Of a DNA stretch of 64,000 nt, positions 23,483 to 31,814 are shown piece after piece. Numbering within the stretch: the stretch's first letter is position 1; every line of letters begins with the position of its first letter. The stretch is taken from NCBI RefSeq assembly GCF_000757885.1, contig NZ_JQCR01000003.1, positions 496,001 through 560,000 on the forward strand. Reading direction: 5' to 3'. Under the pieces are notes generated by a model. It did not search any database. It was not told the DNA's origin and saw only the letters and a program-made list of their open reading frames with translations. The position numbers were made by a program, and so were the translations under genes. Source of the stretch: Paenibacillus wynnii. GTDB taxonomy: Bacteria; Bacillota; Bacilli; Paenibacillales; Paenibacillaceae.

Positions 23483-26273
23483 TTCGGAGCTGCCGATTAG
23501 CTTCGGCCGAAATGCGGCTGATACCAACTGGAAAGTTGAGTATCTGAAATGGTCGGATTTTGTGAAGCAGTTGCGGATCGTTCGCCGCACAACGGAGACA
23601 ATGGCACAGTATGACAAGCTAAGCCGCGAGGAGAAGGGGGCCGTCAAAAACGGTCCCGCCTTTGTGGGTGGCCTTGTCCGAGCCGGTCGGCGTCGAAAGG
23701 AAAACATTGATGTTCGTAGTTTAATTACTCTGGATGTAGATGTTCCGGACGAACATTTCCTAATGATGGTGGACTTAACGATTGGCGGCTACGCATATGT
23801 GATTTACTCTACACATAGTCACCGTCACGGAAAGCCGAAGTACCGACTAATCATTCTGATGGATCGGGAAATGACACCGGATGAATGCTCGGCAGTTTCG
23901 CGGAGGATCGCATTTATGATCGGAATGGACTGCTTTGACAAAACCACCTTTGATGTCAATCGGCTCATGTACTTACCGTCTTGTTCCAAGGATGCGAAAC
24001 CATTCTTCATGGAATCGGAGGGAAAGGCGTTCGGTGTGGATCATCTGCTGGGAATGTACAAAGTAGATTGGACAGACCCGGCGAACTGGCCAAAACACCC
24101 CAATGAGTCGGTTACCCGATTCACGGGCAGAAAGCCGCAGGACCCTCGAGAGAAGCGCGGTATTGTTGGGCAGTTTTGTCGGGTTTATGGGATCGAGAGC
24201 GCAATAGACGAATTTCTGTCAGAAGTTTATACCGCGGGCAGCATGTCGAACCGGTATACGTATGCCCGTGGGAGCAGCGGAAACGGGCTTGAGGTTTTTT
24301 CGGGTCAGGAACTGGCGTACTCACACCAGGACAGTGACCCGGTGGCTGACGGCCACAGCCATAACGCGTTTGATCTGGTCCGTATTCATCGTTTCGGCCC
24401 TTTGGACGAGGACATTGCCGAAGGATTGGATGTTGATCAGAAGCCCAGTCATTTAGAGATGGTTAAGTTCGCACATGGTCTTGTGGAAGTGCAACGGCTG
24501 GTTCAGGAAGAGAGCAGCGCTGAGATTTATGCGGCATTCGATGATGATCCCGTTCTGGAGAATTCGGAAGAAGCTGCGGAACCTGACAAGGTGAAGGCGA
24601 TTGACTTGACCGGTATCAAGATTCCTATGGGCTTCGATGTTATTAACGGCAAGATATTTGAGGTCAAGACGATGAAGAACGGTGAAGTAAAGCATGCCCC
24701 AGTATGCGAGTGTCTGGTTGCTGTCACGGGGCGTTACACGAATCTGACAGATCACACGCAGGGTTTGGATGTGTCCTGGGTGAGCCACAGGGGAACAAAA
24801 TCCGTTTCAGACACACGCAGTTCCTTTGCAGATAGTAAGAAGCTCATCAACCTCTCGGACTATGGTCTGCCAGTGCATTCGGAGAACGCCCGGAAGCTGG
24901 CAGCATATCTTAGCCGCTTCGAGTCGGAGAACGAGGACAGGTTGACAACGAAGAAGGTTAGTAATCAGCTCGGTTGGGTGGCAGGTGGCTTCCTGCTTGG
25001 AGACAACTTCATAGGAGAGGGTGACATTCAGTTCATGCCGAAAGATGCGGGGGACGGCCAGACGGCTAGAGGATTTCATACCCGTGGGGAGTCGTCCGGT
25101 ACGCTGAAAGTGTTGGAGCGGATTAAACCGTTTGCTCCAGTCAAGATGGCAGTCTACGCTGCTCTGTCCGCCCCGCTCCTGAACCTCTGGGGAGAGAGCC
25201 CTTATATATTCGAACTCGCAGGCAGCACGTCCAGAGGGAAAACCACAGCGCTGCGGGTCGCAGCCAGCTTGTTCGGCTGTCCCGATGAAGATAAACCAGG
25301 CATATTCAAGCAATGGAATATGACGAAGGTAGCTATTGAGCGTTACGCCTCCACAATGAACCATCTGCCGCTATTTCTAGATGATACAAAGAAGACAGAC
25401 GAGCGAACAGTGCGCCCAATCATCTTCCAGTTCAGTAGCGGGCAAAGCAAAGGACGGGGATCACTTAAGGGGGCTCAGGTCAGTGCAGGATGGCAGACTG
25501 TCATGCTCACGACAGGCGAACAAAAGCTAACTTCCTTCGCCAAGGACGGCGGCTCCGTGGGACGTGTGCTGTCGCTGGAAGGCTCCCCATTCACTACGGC
25601 AGATATTGTGTCGGCCAGACTGGTTCAGGAGCTGAACAAGCAGCTCAGCGAACATTACGGTCACATGGCAGAACCATGGATCCGTTTCCTGATGATGGCG
25701 GATATGGATCATTGGAAAAAGCAGTTCAGTATCGCTTGTGATCGTTACCTTGAAATGGGTCGTTTGGCTGGTGAGGTGGCAATGCGGCTTTCACGTATTA
25801 TGGCACTGATCGATGTTACTGGTCAGATGTTTGATTCCTGCTTTGGCCTCTGCCTATACTCTGCAGATGAGCTGGCACGGGTTTGGACGAAGATCACAGG
25901 GGAGACGCCTGAGTTAGATCGGGCAGCAGAGGCCTTGGAAGTTGTAATGAGCTGGGTGACGGCGAATAATCGGCAGTTCATCATAAATGATGGAGGGTCA
26001 CCTTTTTCAGGGAGGCTGTTCGGTGAGATTAGAGCGGATGAGATTTTTGTAATTGATGATCTGCTGGATGAGCATCTGCGATCACGAGGATATGACCCTC
26101 TTTCCATAGCTAAAGCCTGGAAGGAGAAGGGCTGGACCACGACAGCTCCACAGCGTACCAAATGGAGGCGTAGATTGGGCGGAGGAAATCCATGGACATA
26201 TTGCTTTGATATGACCAAGATTGGATGGTCCTTTGATACGAATGACCGATTTTCGGAATTTGGTAAGGAGTAA
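23433..26273 (+). CDS. Primase-helicase (AEP-like primase fused to DUF927 helicase domain)
   Basis: The 946-residue protein has an N-terminal archaeo-eukaryotic primase-like region with the metal-binding LITLDVDVP motif (about 97-105), YSTHSHRHGKPKYRL (about 125-139) and FDVNRLMYLP. The middle and C-terminal parts match DUF927, a helicase-type ATPase, with Walker A GSTSRGKTT (about 596-604) and Walker B LPLFLDD (about 646-652). Such fusions replicate satellites, plasmids and ICE-like elements, opening the origin and priming synthesis. AGGAGCGG lies directly before the ATG. The repeat-rich region immediately downstream is a candidate origin. Confidence 0.85.
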   Translation: MQQQGITGQDTKPVVHDSELPISFGRNAADTNWKVEYLKWSDFVKQLRIVRRTTETMAQYDKLSREEKGAVKNGPAFVGGLVRAGRRRKENIDVRSLITLDVDVPDEHFLMMVDLTIGGYAYVIYSTHSHRHGKPKYRLIILMDREMTPDECSAVSRRIAFMIGMDCFDKTTFDVNRLMYLPSCSKDAKPFFMESEGKAFGVDHLLGMYKVDWTDPANWPKHPNESVTRFTGRKPQDPREKRGIVGQFCRVYGIESAIDEFLSEVYTAGSMSNRYTYARGSSGNGLEVFSGQELAYSHQDSDPVADGHSHNAFDLVRIHRFGPLDEDIAEGLDVDQKPSHLEMVKFAHGLVEVQRLVQEESSAEIYAAFDDDPVLENSEEAAEPDKVKAIDLTGIKIPMGFDVINGKIFEVKTMKNGEVKHAPVCECLVAVTGRYTNLTDHTQGLDVSWVSHRGTKSVSDTRSSFADSKKLINLSDYGLPVHSENARKLAAYLSRFESENEDRLTTKKVSNQLGWVAGGFLLGDNFIGEGDIQFMPKDAGDGQTARGFHTRGESSGTLKVLERIKPFAPVKMAVYAALSAPLLNLWGESPYIFELAGSTSRGKTTALRVAASLFGCPDEDKPGIFKQWNMTKVAIERYASTMNHLPLFLDDTKKTDERTVRPIIFQFSSGQSKGRGSLKGAQVSAGWQTVMLTTGEQKLTSFAKDGGSVGRVLSLEGSPFTTADIVSARLVQELNKQLSEHYGHMAEPWIRFLMMADMDHWKKQFSIACDRYLEMGRLAGEVAMRLSRIMALIDVTGQMFDSCFGLCLYSADELARVWTKITGETPELDRAAEALEVVMSWVTANNRQFIINDGGSPFSGRLFGEIRADEIFVIDDLLDEHLRSRGYDPLSIAKAWKEKGWTTTAPQRTKWRRRLGGGNPWTYCFDMTKIGWSFDTNDRFSEFGKE

Positions 26274-26582
26274 ATTCCCAGTTGTACTCAGTGCTAAAGA
26301 GAAGAGTGGGAACGTGAAATTCCTTGCCCCATAAGGGTATTTATATTTTAGTTCTCTATGTTCCCTATGTTCTCAGTAAATAAATATATATAGCTACATG
26401 GGCAAATTATTCGATCCTATTAGCCTTAATTTCATATAAGCATATATTTCACAAGTAGTGGGAACAGGGAACAGATAAGTGAAACCCTTGCCCCGTATAG
26501 GTTTAGCGCAGGAACATAACATGGAACGACTAGGAACGGCCCATCTATTTACAATGACCGGAAAGGAGGTGAGTAGTAAATT
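26274..26582. repeat. Noncoding region with GGGAAC-type direct repeats
   Basis: No gene is seen. On the minus strand GAGAAC-ATA-GGGAAC-ATA-GAGAAC repeats at a 9-bp pitch (26350-26375). GGGAACAGGGAACA lies near 26460-26473, and three GGAAC words lie at about 26512-26538. Two copies of a GTGAAAyyCTTGCCCC block occur near 26314 and 26479. The region follows the primase-helicase and may belong to the replication origin or control. Confidence 0.55.
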
Positions 26583-26756
26583 ATGAGTAAACGACTGGAT
26601 AGGGAAGTAAAGCAAACGATTGATGAGCTTTGGGAGCGTGGCATGGATGCTTCTCTGCTGAGCCGTGAGATCGAGGAGATTATTGACGAACGCTGGCCAC
26701 ACTATGAGGTAGAGCGTGACTGGCGGGATGTCGCGGAGCGGCTGGGGCTGATGTAG
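26583..26756 (+). CDS. Small acidic helical protein, 57 aa
   Basis: AAAGGAGGTGA precedes this frame by a rather long 13 bases. The product is highly charged and helical (KRLDREVKQTIDELWERGMD and REIEEIIDERWPHYEVERDW). It stands alone between two noncoding blocks. Function unknown. Confidence 0.5.
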   Translation: MSKRLDREVKQTIDELWERGMDASLLSREIEEIIDERWPHYEVERDWRDVAERLGLM

Positions 26757-27346
26757 TGAGGCAACCTAAGAAAACCTAAAATTGCAACACAAACCGCCTG
26801 CCAAAACTGGACATTAAAATCGGCAGTTTCGGCACCCATAAAAAGGAACTGGCAGCGATTAAGGCTTGAGTTTTCCGAGATTTCCGAGCCCTAAAAGGGA
26901 AATACAAGAGGTTAGGTTTTGTTAAGATTCTATGCGAGTATCCGGACATTTCGGACCCCTTAAAGAAGGGGGAGAGAACAGCATAAAACTCTACTTGATG
27001 AACAGGACGGTTACTATTCAGAACCTGACAAAACCTGACCTTGAATTCAATAATTCAAGCGCACGAATACGGAGTTTCCGGAGGCCTTAAAGAAGGGGCT
27101 GCACAATGTGAAGTAATACTAGGGAGAGGTACACTACTTAGTTTCCTCAGAACTTAGCAAAACTTAGTATCTATGCAGTACAGAATCTGTGATCAACCTG
27201 CAAGAAAATCAAAGTCCAAATGCATCGGGTGGATCTGATTGATGTAACGGCACCGTTCCATTTGTGTCACCTTAAAAAGCACTGCTCGGAGAACATCGCG
27301 AGATTTACGAGGCCTTAAAAAGGACATAGTCTGAGAGAGCCTCTGA
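26757..27346. repeat. 590-bp noncoding block of short direct-repeat plus hairpin modules
   Basis: Five modules carry a 4-5-base word repeated at a 9-bp pitch around ATTT or TTTC, then a CCTT/AAGG-type hairpin: CGGCA (26821), CCGAG (26875), CGGAC (26943), CGGAG (27070), CGAG (27299). The word is identical inside each module but differs between modules. Four interleaved sites have a 10-bp pitch around AAAA: CCTAA (26765), GTTAG (26911, opposite strand sense), CCTGAC (27024), ACTTAG (27152 and 27162). This looks like an origin or regulator-binding array. Confidence 0.65.
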
Positions 27347-27364
27347 TTGGAGCTGAATCGAAAA

Positions 27365-27817
27365 ATGAATAATGCGTGGGAAGTCCGTCGGCAGCTACTG
27401 GCATACAACGGGCTGCGGGCAGATCGTGACGAGCTGCTGCGCATCTTGAAGGGGCGTGATCAGGATATCCGCCCCGGCAGATCTTGCTCTGACGGCATGC
27501 CCCGGCAGCAGGGCGGGATCCCCCGCTCCAGTGTGGAAGGGGCTGCGATCCGCCGGGAGGAGGAATTGGAAGAGCTGTTGGGCAAGCTCGAGCAGATTAA
27601 TCGCCAACTGGAGCCGATAGAGAAGGCACTAGCTATGCTGCACTGGCGTGAGCGGCAGATTATTCGTAAGACTTTCTTCAGTATGGAGGGAGACGATAAA
27701 AGCAATGCGGCAGAACTTGGCATGCCTGAGAGGGAGTTTAATAGAATCAAGTTCCTAGCATTGCAACATATGTCAGCTTTCAAAAATATAGTCAATCTGA
27801 AAGAAGGGCGATTTTGA
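27365..27817 (+). CDS. ArpU/RinA-type late transcription regulator
   Basis: The product (150 residues from ATG 27365; a TTG at 27347 is possible) ends in a sigma-70 region 4-like HTH: MLHWRERQIIRKTFFSMEGD, then SNAAELGMPEREFNRIKFLAL. A coiled helical segment (EEELEELLGKLEQINRQLE) precedes it. ArpU/RinA-type proteins activate late or packaging genes of phages of Gram-positive bacteria. It lies downstream of the repeat block and before tail-type gene remnants. The ribosome binding site (GGAG) is distant from the ATG. Confidence 0.65.
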   Translation: MNNAWEVRRQLLAYNGLRADRDELLRILKGRDQDIRPGRSCSDGMPRQQGGIPRSSVEGAAIRREEELEELLGKLEQINRQLEPIEKALAMLHWRERQIIRKTFFSMEGDDKSNAAELGMPEREFNRIKFLALQHMSAFKNIVNLKEGRF

Positions 27818-27818
27818 A

Positions 27819-28379
27819 ATGAGTCTTGTAACTATTATTGCTACAGAAAAGTTCCTTTCCGTTGTTACAGACGGAAGGGAAATGAGAAATGGTGAGGTAG
27901 TAGGGGAGAGTTACCCAAAGTGCAAACAGTTCTCAAATGTACTTATTACTTATGCCGGGGTGAAACAGCCTGCGGAGATCATTATTTCATTACTTGAAAA
28001 AGAAGGGATACTGGAAAGAGGGAATCTTGCAGAGATAGCGGGATTCGTTAATGTTTTGTTTCATACTCCAGAATTATCTTCTTTCACACTTTTGTTTGCT
28101 GTTGGTGGAATTGATCCGCAGGGAAAAATCTCATTCTATACGATTGATTCCAAACATAAAAAATTCACTAAGAATATGCCTGTGAATGGGAAAACTAGCT
28201 TCGCAGTCCTTGGTAATCAAGAAGCAGCTAACAACCTACAAAAGAGGCTGAGGATTAATAAAGGTGCTCTTTCCTTAGCTGAGGCACAGCGCATTCAGTC
28301 CGAGTTGAATGGACAAATTTCAAAACGAAATATCGGTGTGAATAACACACTCTTTAAATTTTCAATTAAGAGAAGCTAA
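27819..28379 (+). CDS. Ntn-hydrolase-like (proteasome-fold) phage protein
   Basis: The 186-residue product starts SLVTIIATEKFLSVVTDGRE, then ITYAGVKQPAEII, a pattern of the N-terminal nucleophile/proteasome-like fold in which Ser or Thr after the initiator Met would be exposed. Similar proteins occur in Bacillus phage tail regions. It starts one base after the regulator gene. The catalytic role is unproven. Confidence 0.5.
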   Translation: MSLVTIIATEKFLSVVTDGREMRNGEVVGESYPKCKQFSNVLITYAGVKQPAEIIISLLEKEGILERGNLAEIAGFVNVLFHTPELSSFTLLFAVGGIDPQGKISFYTIDSKHKKFTKNMPVNGKTSFAVLGNQEAANNLQKRLRINKGALSLAEAQRIQSELNGQISKRNIGVNNTLFKFSIKRS

Positions 28380-28397
28380 AGCAGAGGAGATGACCTT

Positions 28398-29072
28398 ATG
28401 GTTGGTTTTAATTTTAAAAGTGTAAACCAAAATGAGCCGGATTTGAAGGTTCTAGTTGGCCAACTGCTGAATGCCTACAATATTATGACTCAAGAGTTGC
28501 TCTTTGTGTTGAATCATTTGGATACCCGGAATATCAATGAGATTCATGCTGAGAAATTGGTAGCACTCAGTATTGAAACGGAGAAGCTGGCCGCAGGTGC
28601 CGTCACGGCAGAGAAAATAACAGTGGATGAATTGTCAGCCATCAATGCAAATTTAGGTCATATCACAGCTGGTTTAATTGAGTCTATAAAGATATTTGGT
28701 TCGTACATCGCTACGAAGGAAAATGCGTTCCCACGGTGCGAGATGTCCAGTAATGGCAATGTCTTCGCAGCGTATACAAATGCAGGTAATAAAATCGCCA
28801 TTGATCCCAATTATGCAGGTGTCCCTTCACTGGATTTCTACATGAATGGGGTGATTAAAGGAAAGCTGGATACGATCTCATCAATTATGGAACTGGTAGG
28901 TAACGGTGGGTTGCTGCTGTATGCCAATGGTGGGGATCTGGAACTGCAAAGTAGTGGTTATATCATTGTGGACGATTGGTACAAATTGAAAAACCGTAGT
29001 GGAAGAACTCTAGGAGAGGATATTTCCGAGATTTTTGATAGATTAGAGGCATTGGAAGAAGGCGGAGCTTAA
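28398..29072 (+). CDS. Phage tail/baseplate-type protein, reduced
   Basis: The 224-residue product contains AEKLVALSIETEKLAAGAVT and ITVDELSAINANLGHITAG (about 53-95), the repeats common near the C-terminus of tail-tip and fibre proteins, followed by a beta-rich part. GAGGAGATGACC precedes the ATG. Full-length relatives are much larger, so this appears to be a C-terminal piece kept as a separate gene, maybe used to alter host specificity of the helper or merely a prophage relic. Confidence 0.6.
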   Translation: MVGFNFKSVNQNEPDLKVLVGQLLNAYNIMTQELLFVLNHLDTRNINEIHAEKLVALSIETEKLAAGAVTAEKITVDELSAINANLGHITAGLIESIKIFGSYIATKENAFPRCEMSSNGNVFAAYTNAGNKIAIDPNYAGVPSLDFYMNGVIKGKLDTISSIMELVGNGGLLLYANGGDLELQSSGYIIVDDWYKLKNRSGRTLGEDISEIFDRLEALEEGGA

Positions 29073-29126
29073 CGAATAACAGACGCTGTGGTATATTGGT
29101 GGAAATTGGATGAGAAGGGGATTGCT

Positions 29127-29645
29127 TTGAAAAAATACATTGTCGGATTCCTTGTCGGAGCTATTTTTACTGTTTCTGCTACAGCATTTGCAGATGATAT
29201 TAAAAGCCTTGTTGGAAAGGCTATTCAAGGAGAAGCGCCGGTTATTGTAGACGGCCGGCAGCTGGACACGGCGATTATTGTTGACGGTAAAAGTTACGCG
29301 CCGGTCAGGTCGATAGGAGAGGCCGCCGGTTACTCTGTATCGGTTGATGGGAAGAAGATCATTTTGAAATCGGAGGTCAAAGACACGATGAAAACAACCA
29401 GTGAGAATATGAATAAACCGCGAAATCTTGAGGATGCAAATTGGGCGATAGATAAGGCTAAATCCGACATTGAACGATACAAGGAAGCAATTCAACTCTA
29501 TGAGCTGAATGTCTCAGCATCCAAGACGGAAGAAGCTAAAGCGAACAATCAGCAAATGCTGGATTCATACAAGAAGCAGCTCGCCGAAGCTGAACAGAAA
29601 TTGATTGATCTGGAGAAGCAAAAGGCGGAGCTGGAAAGTAAATAG
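29127..29645 (+). CDS. Exported protein with stalk/copper-amine-oxidase N-like domain and coiled coil
   Basis: The TTG at 29127 is chosen because GAAGGGGA lies just upstream and the frame then begins with a clean signal peptide (KKYIVGFLVGAIFTVSATAF, cleavage after AFA). The mature part has the stalk-domain pattern VIVDGRQLDTAIIVDGKSYA (about 43-62) and PVRSIGEAAGYSVSV, then a long coiled coil to the end. Such proteins are abundant in Paenibacillus. It sits after the tail-type gene and before a strong terminator; a cell-surface role in the lysogen is plausible. Confidence 0.75.
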   Translation: MKKYIVGFLVGAIFTVSATAFADDIKSLVGKAIQGEAPVIVDGRQLDTAIIVDGKSYAPVRSIGEAAGYSVSVDGKKIILKSEVKDTMKTTSENMNKPRNLEDANWAIDKAKSDIERYKEAIQLYELNVSASKTEEAKANNQQMLDSYKKQLAEAEQKLIDLEKQKAELESK

Positions 29646-29658
29646 CGTGCATGTAAAC

Positions 29659-29686
29659 GGGCCCTCTTCGGAGGGCTCTTTTCGTT
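29659..29686 (+). terminator. Strong terminator
   Basis: GGGCCCTC and GAGGGCTC pair around TTCG, followed by TTTTC. It ends the operon that carries the ArpU-like, tail-type and exported genes. Confidence 0.85.
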
Positions 29687-29716
29687 ACAGGGTATCTGAG
29701 AGGAAGGTAGTAGGAG

Positions 29717-30031
29717 ATGACCACCAATGAGTTTATCGATGAAATCAAAGAGCGCATTATAGCTGAGCTGCTGCCGGCTACACAGGAAGTTATGAATCAG
29801 AGATATGCGGATCGGCTAAAGCGGGCCACGTTGTCGGCTGAAGAAGCCGCTGAGTACATCGGCATTTCCAAGACGCTCCTGTACGCAATGGCCAAGGCCA
29901 GGAGCATCCCGTGGTTTCCTGTTGGCTCCCGGGGGTCGCAGAAGCCTCAGATGCGGTTTAGGCTGTCCTCGCTTGATCACTGGATGGATGAGCAGGAGCG
30001 GTTGAATTATGAGGCGCCGAAGGGCTGCTGA
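29717..30031 (+). CDS. Excisionase-type HTH protein, 104 aa
   Basis: A helical N-terminus (EFIDEIKERIIAELLPATQE) is followed by an HTH_17/excisionase winged helix (TLSAEEAAEYIGISKTLLYA, then SIPWFPVGSRGS and SLDHWMDEQ). It shares this layout with the genes at 30518, 31216 (partly) and 32409. It is the first gene after the terminator. Confidence 0.75.
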   Translation: MTTNEFIDEIKERIIAELLPATQEVMNQRYADRLKRATLSAEEAAEYIGISKTLLYAMAKARSIPWFPVGSRGSQKPQMRFRLSSLDHWMDEQERLNYEAPKGC

Positions 30032-30197
30032 TAGAGTGCCATGTAACTGCAGAATCTTGGCATTGTTTATTCGGGGATACTCAGAAAATTTCAGTTTCGG
30101 TCGTGGCCTATCTTCGCACAGATGAATAAGTCAGGTCTGAAATCTATCTCTTTTGACAATATTAAATAATGTGATTCGTATATTGAGAGGTGGCTAG
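30032..30197. other. Noncoding gap
   Basis: No gene is seen. The words TCAG repeat around AAAATT at about 30078-30092 and resemble a degenerate copy of the direct-repeat modules at 26.8-27.3 kb. Confidence 0.3.
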
Positions 30198-30386
30198 ATG
30201 AAGAAGGCAGTAATCAATGTGACCGTAAATTGTGTTCCGCATACAAAGCCGCAGCGTCTCATCGACGTTTTGGCACGGCTGATATTGAAAGAGGTTTTGC
30301 ACCAAGAGGCTGAAGCTACCAGAATAACCGAAGTAATACCTGCAGTTTCCGCAGCCCAAAAAGAAAACGGAGAATCTAATCCTTGA
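30198..30386 (+). CDS. Small hypothetical protein, 62 aa
   Basis: GAGAGGTGGCTAG precedes the ATG. The product is KKAVINVTVNCVPHTKPQRL, then a helix and a polar tail. The frame is plausible but carries a GCAG-TTTCC-GCAG direct repeat like the noncoding modules upstream, so it might be partly fortuitous. Confidence 0.4.
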   Translation: MKKAVINVTVNCVPHTKPQRLIDVLARLILKEVLHQEAEATRITEVIPAVSAAQKENGESNP

Positions 30387-30517
30387 ACCTACTATAGGGT
30401 TGTTAGTGAATGTTAGTATTCAACTTATGTAAGTGCGCTTGTTTAGGCGAATAGCGATAGAGTTTCTGGCTACCCTAAAAAAAGTGAGTGGGAGAAGTAT
30501 AAATACGGAGTGATGTA

Positions 30518-30799
30518 ATGGATTACAAAACGGTGGATTTGCTCGAAGCCATTCGCGCTGATATTAAGCAGGAACTTCGTGAGGAACTATTGGCCGTGCT
30601 GCAGCCTGAAATTGAACGGCAGCTCTATTCGAACATCTTCGATATTTCCGAAGCTTGCCGATACTTAAAAGTTTCTGACAAAACCGTACGCAGAATGATC
30701 AAAGAAGATGGGCTACCCCATTTTTGGCAGAGAGGTCAAATTTTCTTTCAACAAAATTCATTAAATCGCTGGATATCTAAAAAGGAGGTAGTCAAGTGA
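30518..30799 (+). CDS. Excisionase-type HTH protein, 93 aa
   Basis: A helical N-terminus (LLEAIRADIKQELREELLAV) precedes a winged helix (FDISEACRYLKVSDKTVRRM, DGLPHFWQRGQIFF, SLNRWISKKE). GGAGTGATGTA lies before the ATG. The stop overlaps the next start (GTGA). It belongs to the set of related small HTH genes in this element. Confidence 0.75.
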   Translation: MDYKTVDLLEAIRADIKQELREELLAVLQPEIERQLYSNIFDISEACRYLKVSDKTVRRMIKEDGLPHFWQRGQIFFQQNSLNRWISKKEVVK

Positions 30800-30984
30800 A
30801 CCAATTAACGATTTTAAATCAAAACGGACAATTGCTCGTTGACAGCCGCGATGTTGCAGAAATGACAGACGTAAGACATGGTCATCTATTAGCTAAAATT
30901 GATGGCTACATTAAGGCATTGCTAACTGAACCGAATTTTCGGTTGAGTGATTTCTTCATTGAAAGTTCGTACCAAGACAGCTGA
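30796..30984 (+). pseudogene. Truncated Rha-family phage regulator
   Basis: The 62-residue frame matches only the N-terminus of Rha-type phage regulators (DSRDVAEMTDVRHGHLLAKI, then SDFFIESSYQDS); family members continue for a further 100 or more residues. It starts at GTG with AAAAGGAGG upstream and overlaps the preceding gene, so it was once translated as part of this operon. It ends where a different gene fragment begins in another frame. Confidence 0.7.
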
Positions 30985-31123
30985 ACACAAAGTTTATGAA
31001 AACCTCAGAAAACCTAGTATTCAGCAAGCTATCAAAGGGGCTCAGGATAAGCGTGCTGCCAAGGTCGACATCACAGCCGATCCATACACGCCATTTGGCT
31101 TGCCGTCACTGTCACGAGATTGA
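30968..31123 (+). pseudogene. Fragment of a terminase small subunit gene
   Basis: In another frame the sequence reads RTKTAEHKVYENLRKPSIQQ, then AIKGAQDKRAAKVDITAD, before a stop at 31121. This resembles the middle of phage small terminase subunits (pattern TA..vG.ENL.KP.I...I...l..R....ITAD). No start codon or HTH N-terminus is present. The junction with the truncated Rha gene suggests a deletion that fused two phage genes. Confidence 0.55.
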
Positions 31124-31215
31124 TCATCAATACCAATGGCTAAATGTCAGGGAATGAGCTTGTCTGTACCGTTGATGAGTTAGTTAGATAATCGCACAAC
31201 AGCGAGGTGAAAAAA

Positions 31216-31455
31216 ATGATGGTAAAAAAAATGTACCTTCCACCCCATCTAACCGCTAAGCAAATTTCCGAATTTACTAGCTTATCCAAGCGAAAGGTAT
31301 ACGTTTTAATGAGCACAAATCCTGACATTGGTGGCATTCCAAGCTTTAAAGTTGGCCCGAAGTCTGTACTAGCGGACAGGGAAGACTTCCTTTGTTGGTG
31401 GGAAAAAACCAAACGCGAAGGGCAGATTTTCCCATCGAAAGGAGCAACCGAATGA
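31216..31455 (+). CDS. HTH protein of excisionase type, 79 aa
   Basis: The ATG at 31216 follows GAGGTGA at good distance. The product reads LPPHLTAKQISEFTSLSKRK, VYVLMS, GGIPSFKVGPKSVLADREDF and LCWWEK, a MerR/Xis-like winged helix with an unusually short N-terminus. The stop overlaps the next ATG (ATGA). Confidence 0.7.
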   Translation: MMVKKMYLPPHLTAKQISEFTSLSKRKVYVLMSTNPDIGGIPSFKVGPKSVLADREDFLCWWEKTKREGQIFPSKGATE

Positions 31456-31814
31456 ACAATTCTTCCATAATTCTCGATGAATGCACACCTGAACATTTTC
31501 GTGATCTGCTGCGGGAGATTCACATTTTAAATGCTGAATGCTCGGTCGAAATCTCCCGCAGTTCTGAAATCTTTGCTTATTGGAACGGAACCGTAAGCAA
31601 TCCAGATCTTGCGTCTATTTCGGACGATCAGATCTGCATCGCATTTAAAATCGGATCAGTAAGTCTTGAACTGGATGAAGCATACATGTTCTGTTTTCAT
31701 CAATCCGCTACACAAACCATTCTTTGCGCAGGCGTTCCTGGGGAGTCAGATGATAGTCCTTCGCCATACGGCATCTGGATTAATTCTCATCTTAAGGGGA
31801 GCGTACATGAATGA
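31452..31814 (+). CDS. Hypothetical protein, 120 aa
   Basis: The ATG at 31452 overlaps the previous stop and has GAAAGGAG upstream, so this start is preferred over one 20 codons earlier in the same frame. The product is acidic and beta-rich ([20 protein letters not shown], then [20 protein letters not shown]). It is translationally coupled on both sides. No family recognised. Confidence 0.6.
   Translation: MNNSSIILDECTPEHFRDLLREIHILNAECSVEISRSSEIFAYWNGTVSNPDLASISDDQICIAFKIGSVSLELDEAYMFCFHQSATQTILCAGVPGESDDSPSPYGIWINSHLKGSVHE

Noticed and set aside
24807..25364. 185-codon open frame on the minus strand inside the primase-helicase gene
   Set aside because: It is antisense to conserved primase-helicase coding sequence, with no ribosome binding site or recognisable protein motif.
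26757..27346. The direct-repeat modules as a CRISPR array or as normal terminators
   Set aside because: The repeated words are only 4-5 bases and spacing varies from 55 to 230 bp, so it is not CRISPR. The hairpins lack T tracts and are not behind genes, so terminator function is unlikely.
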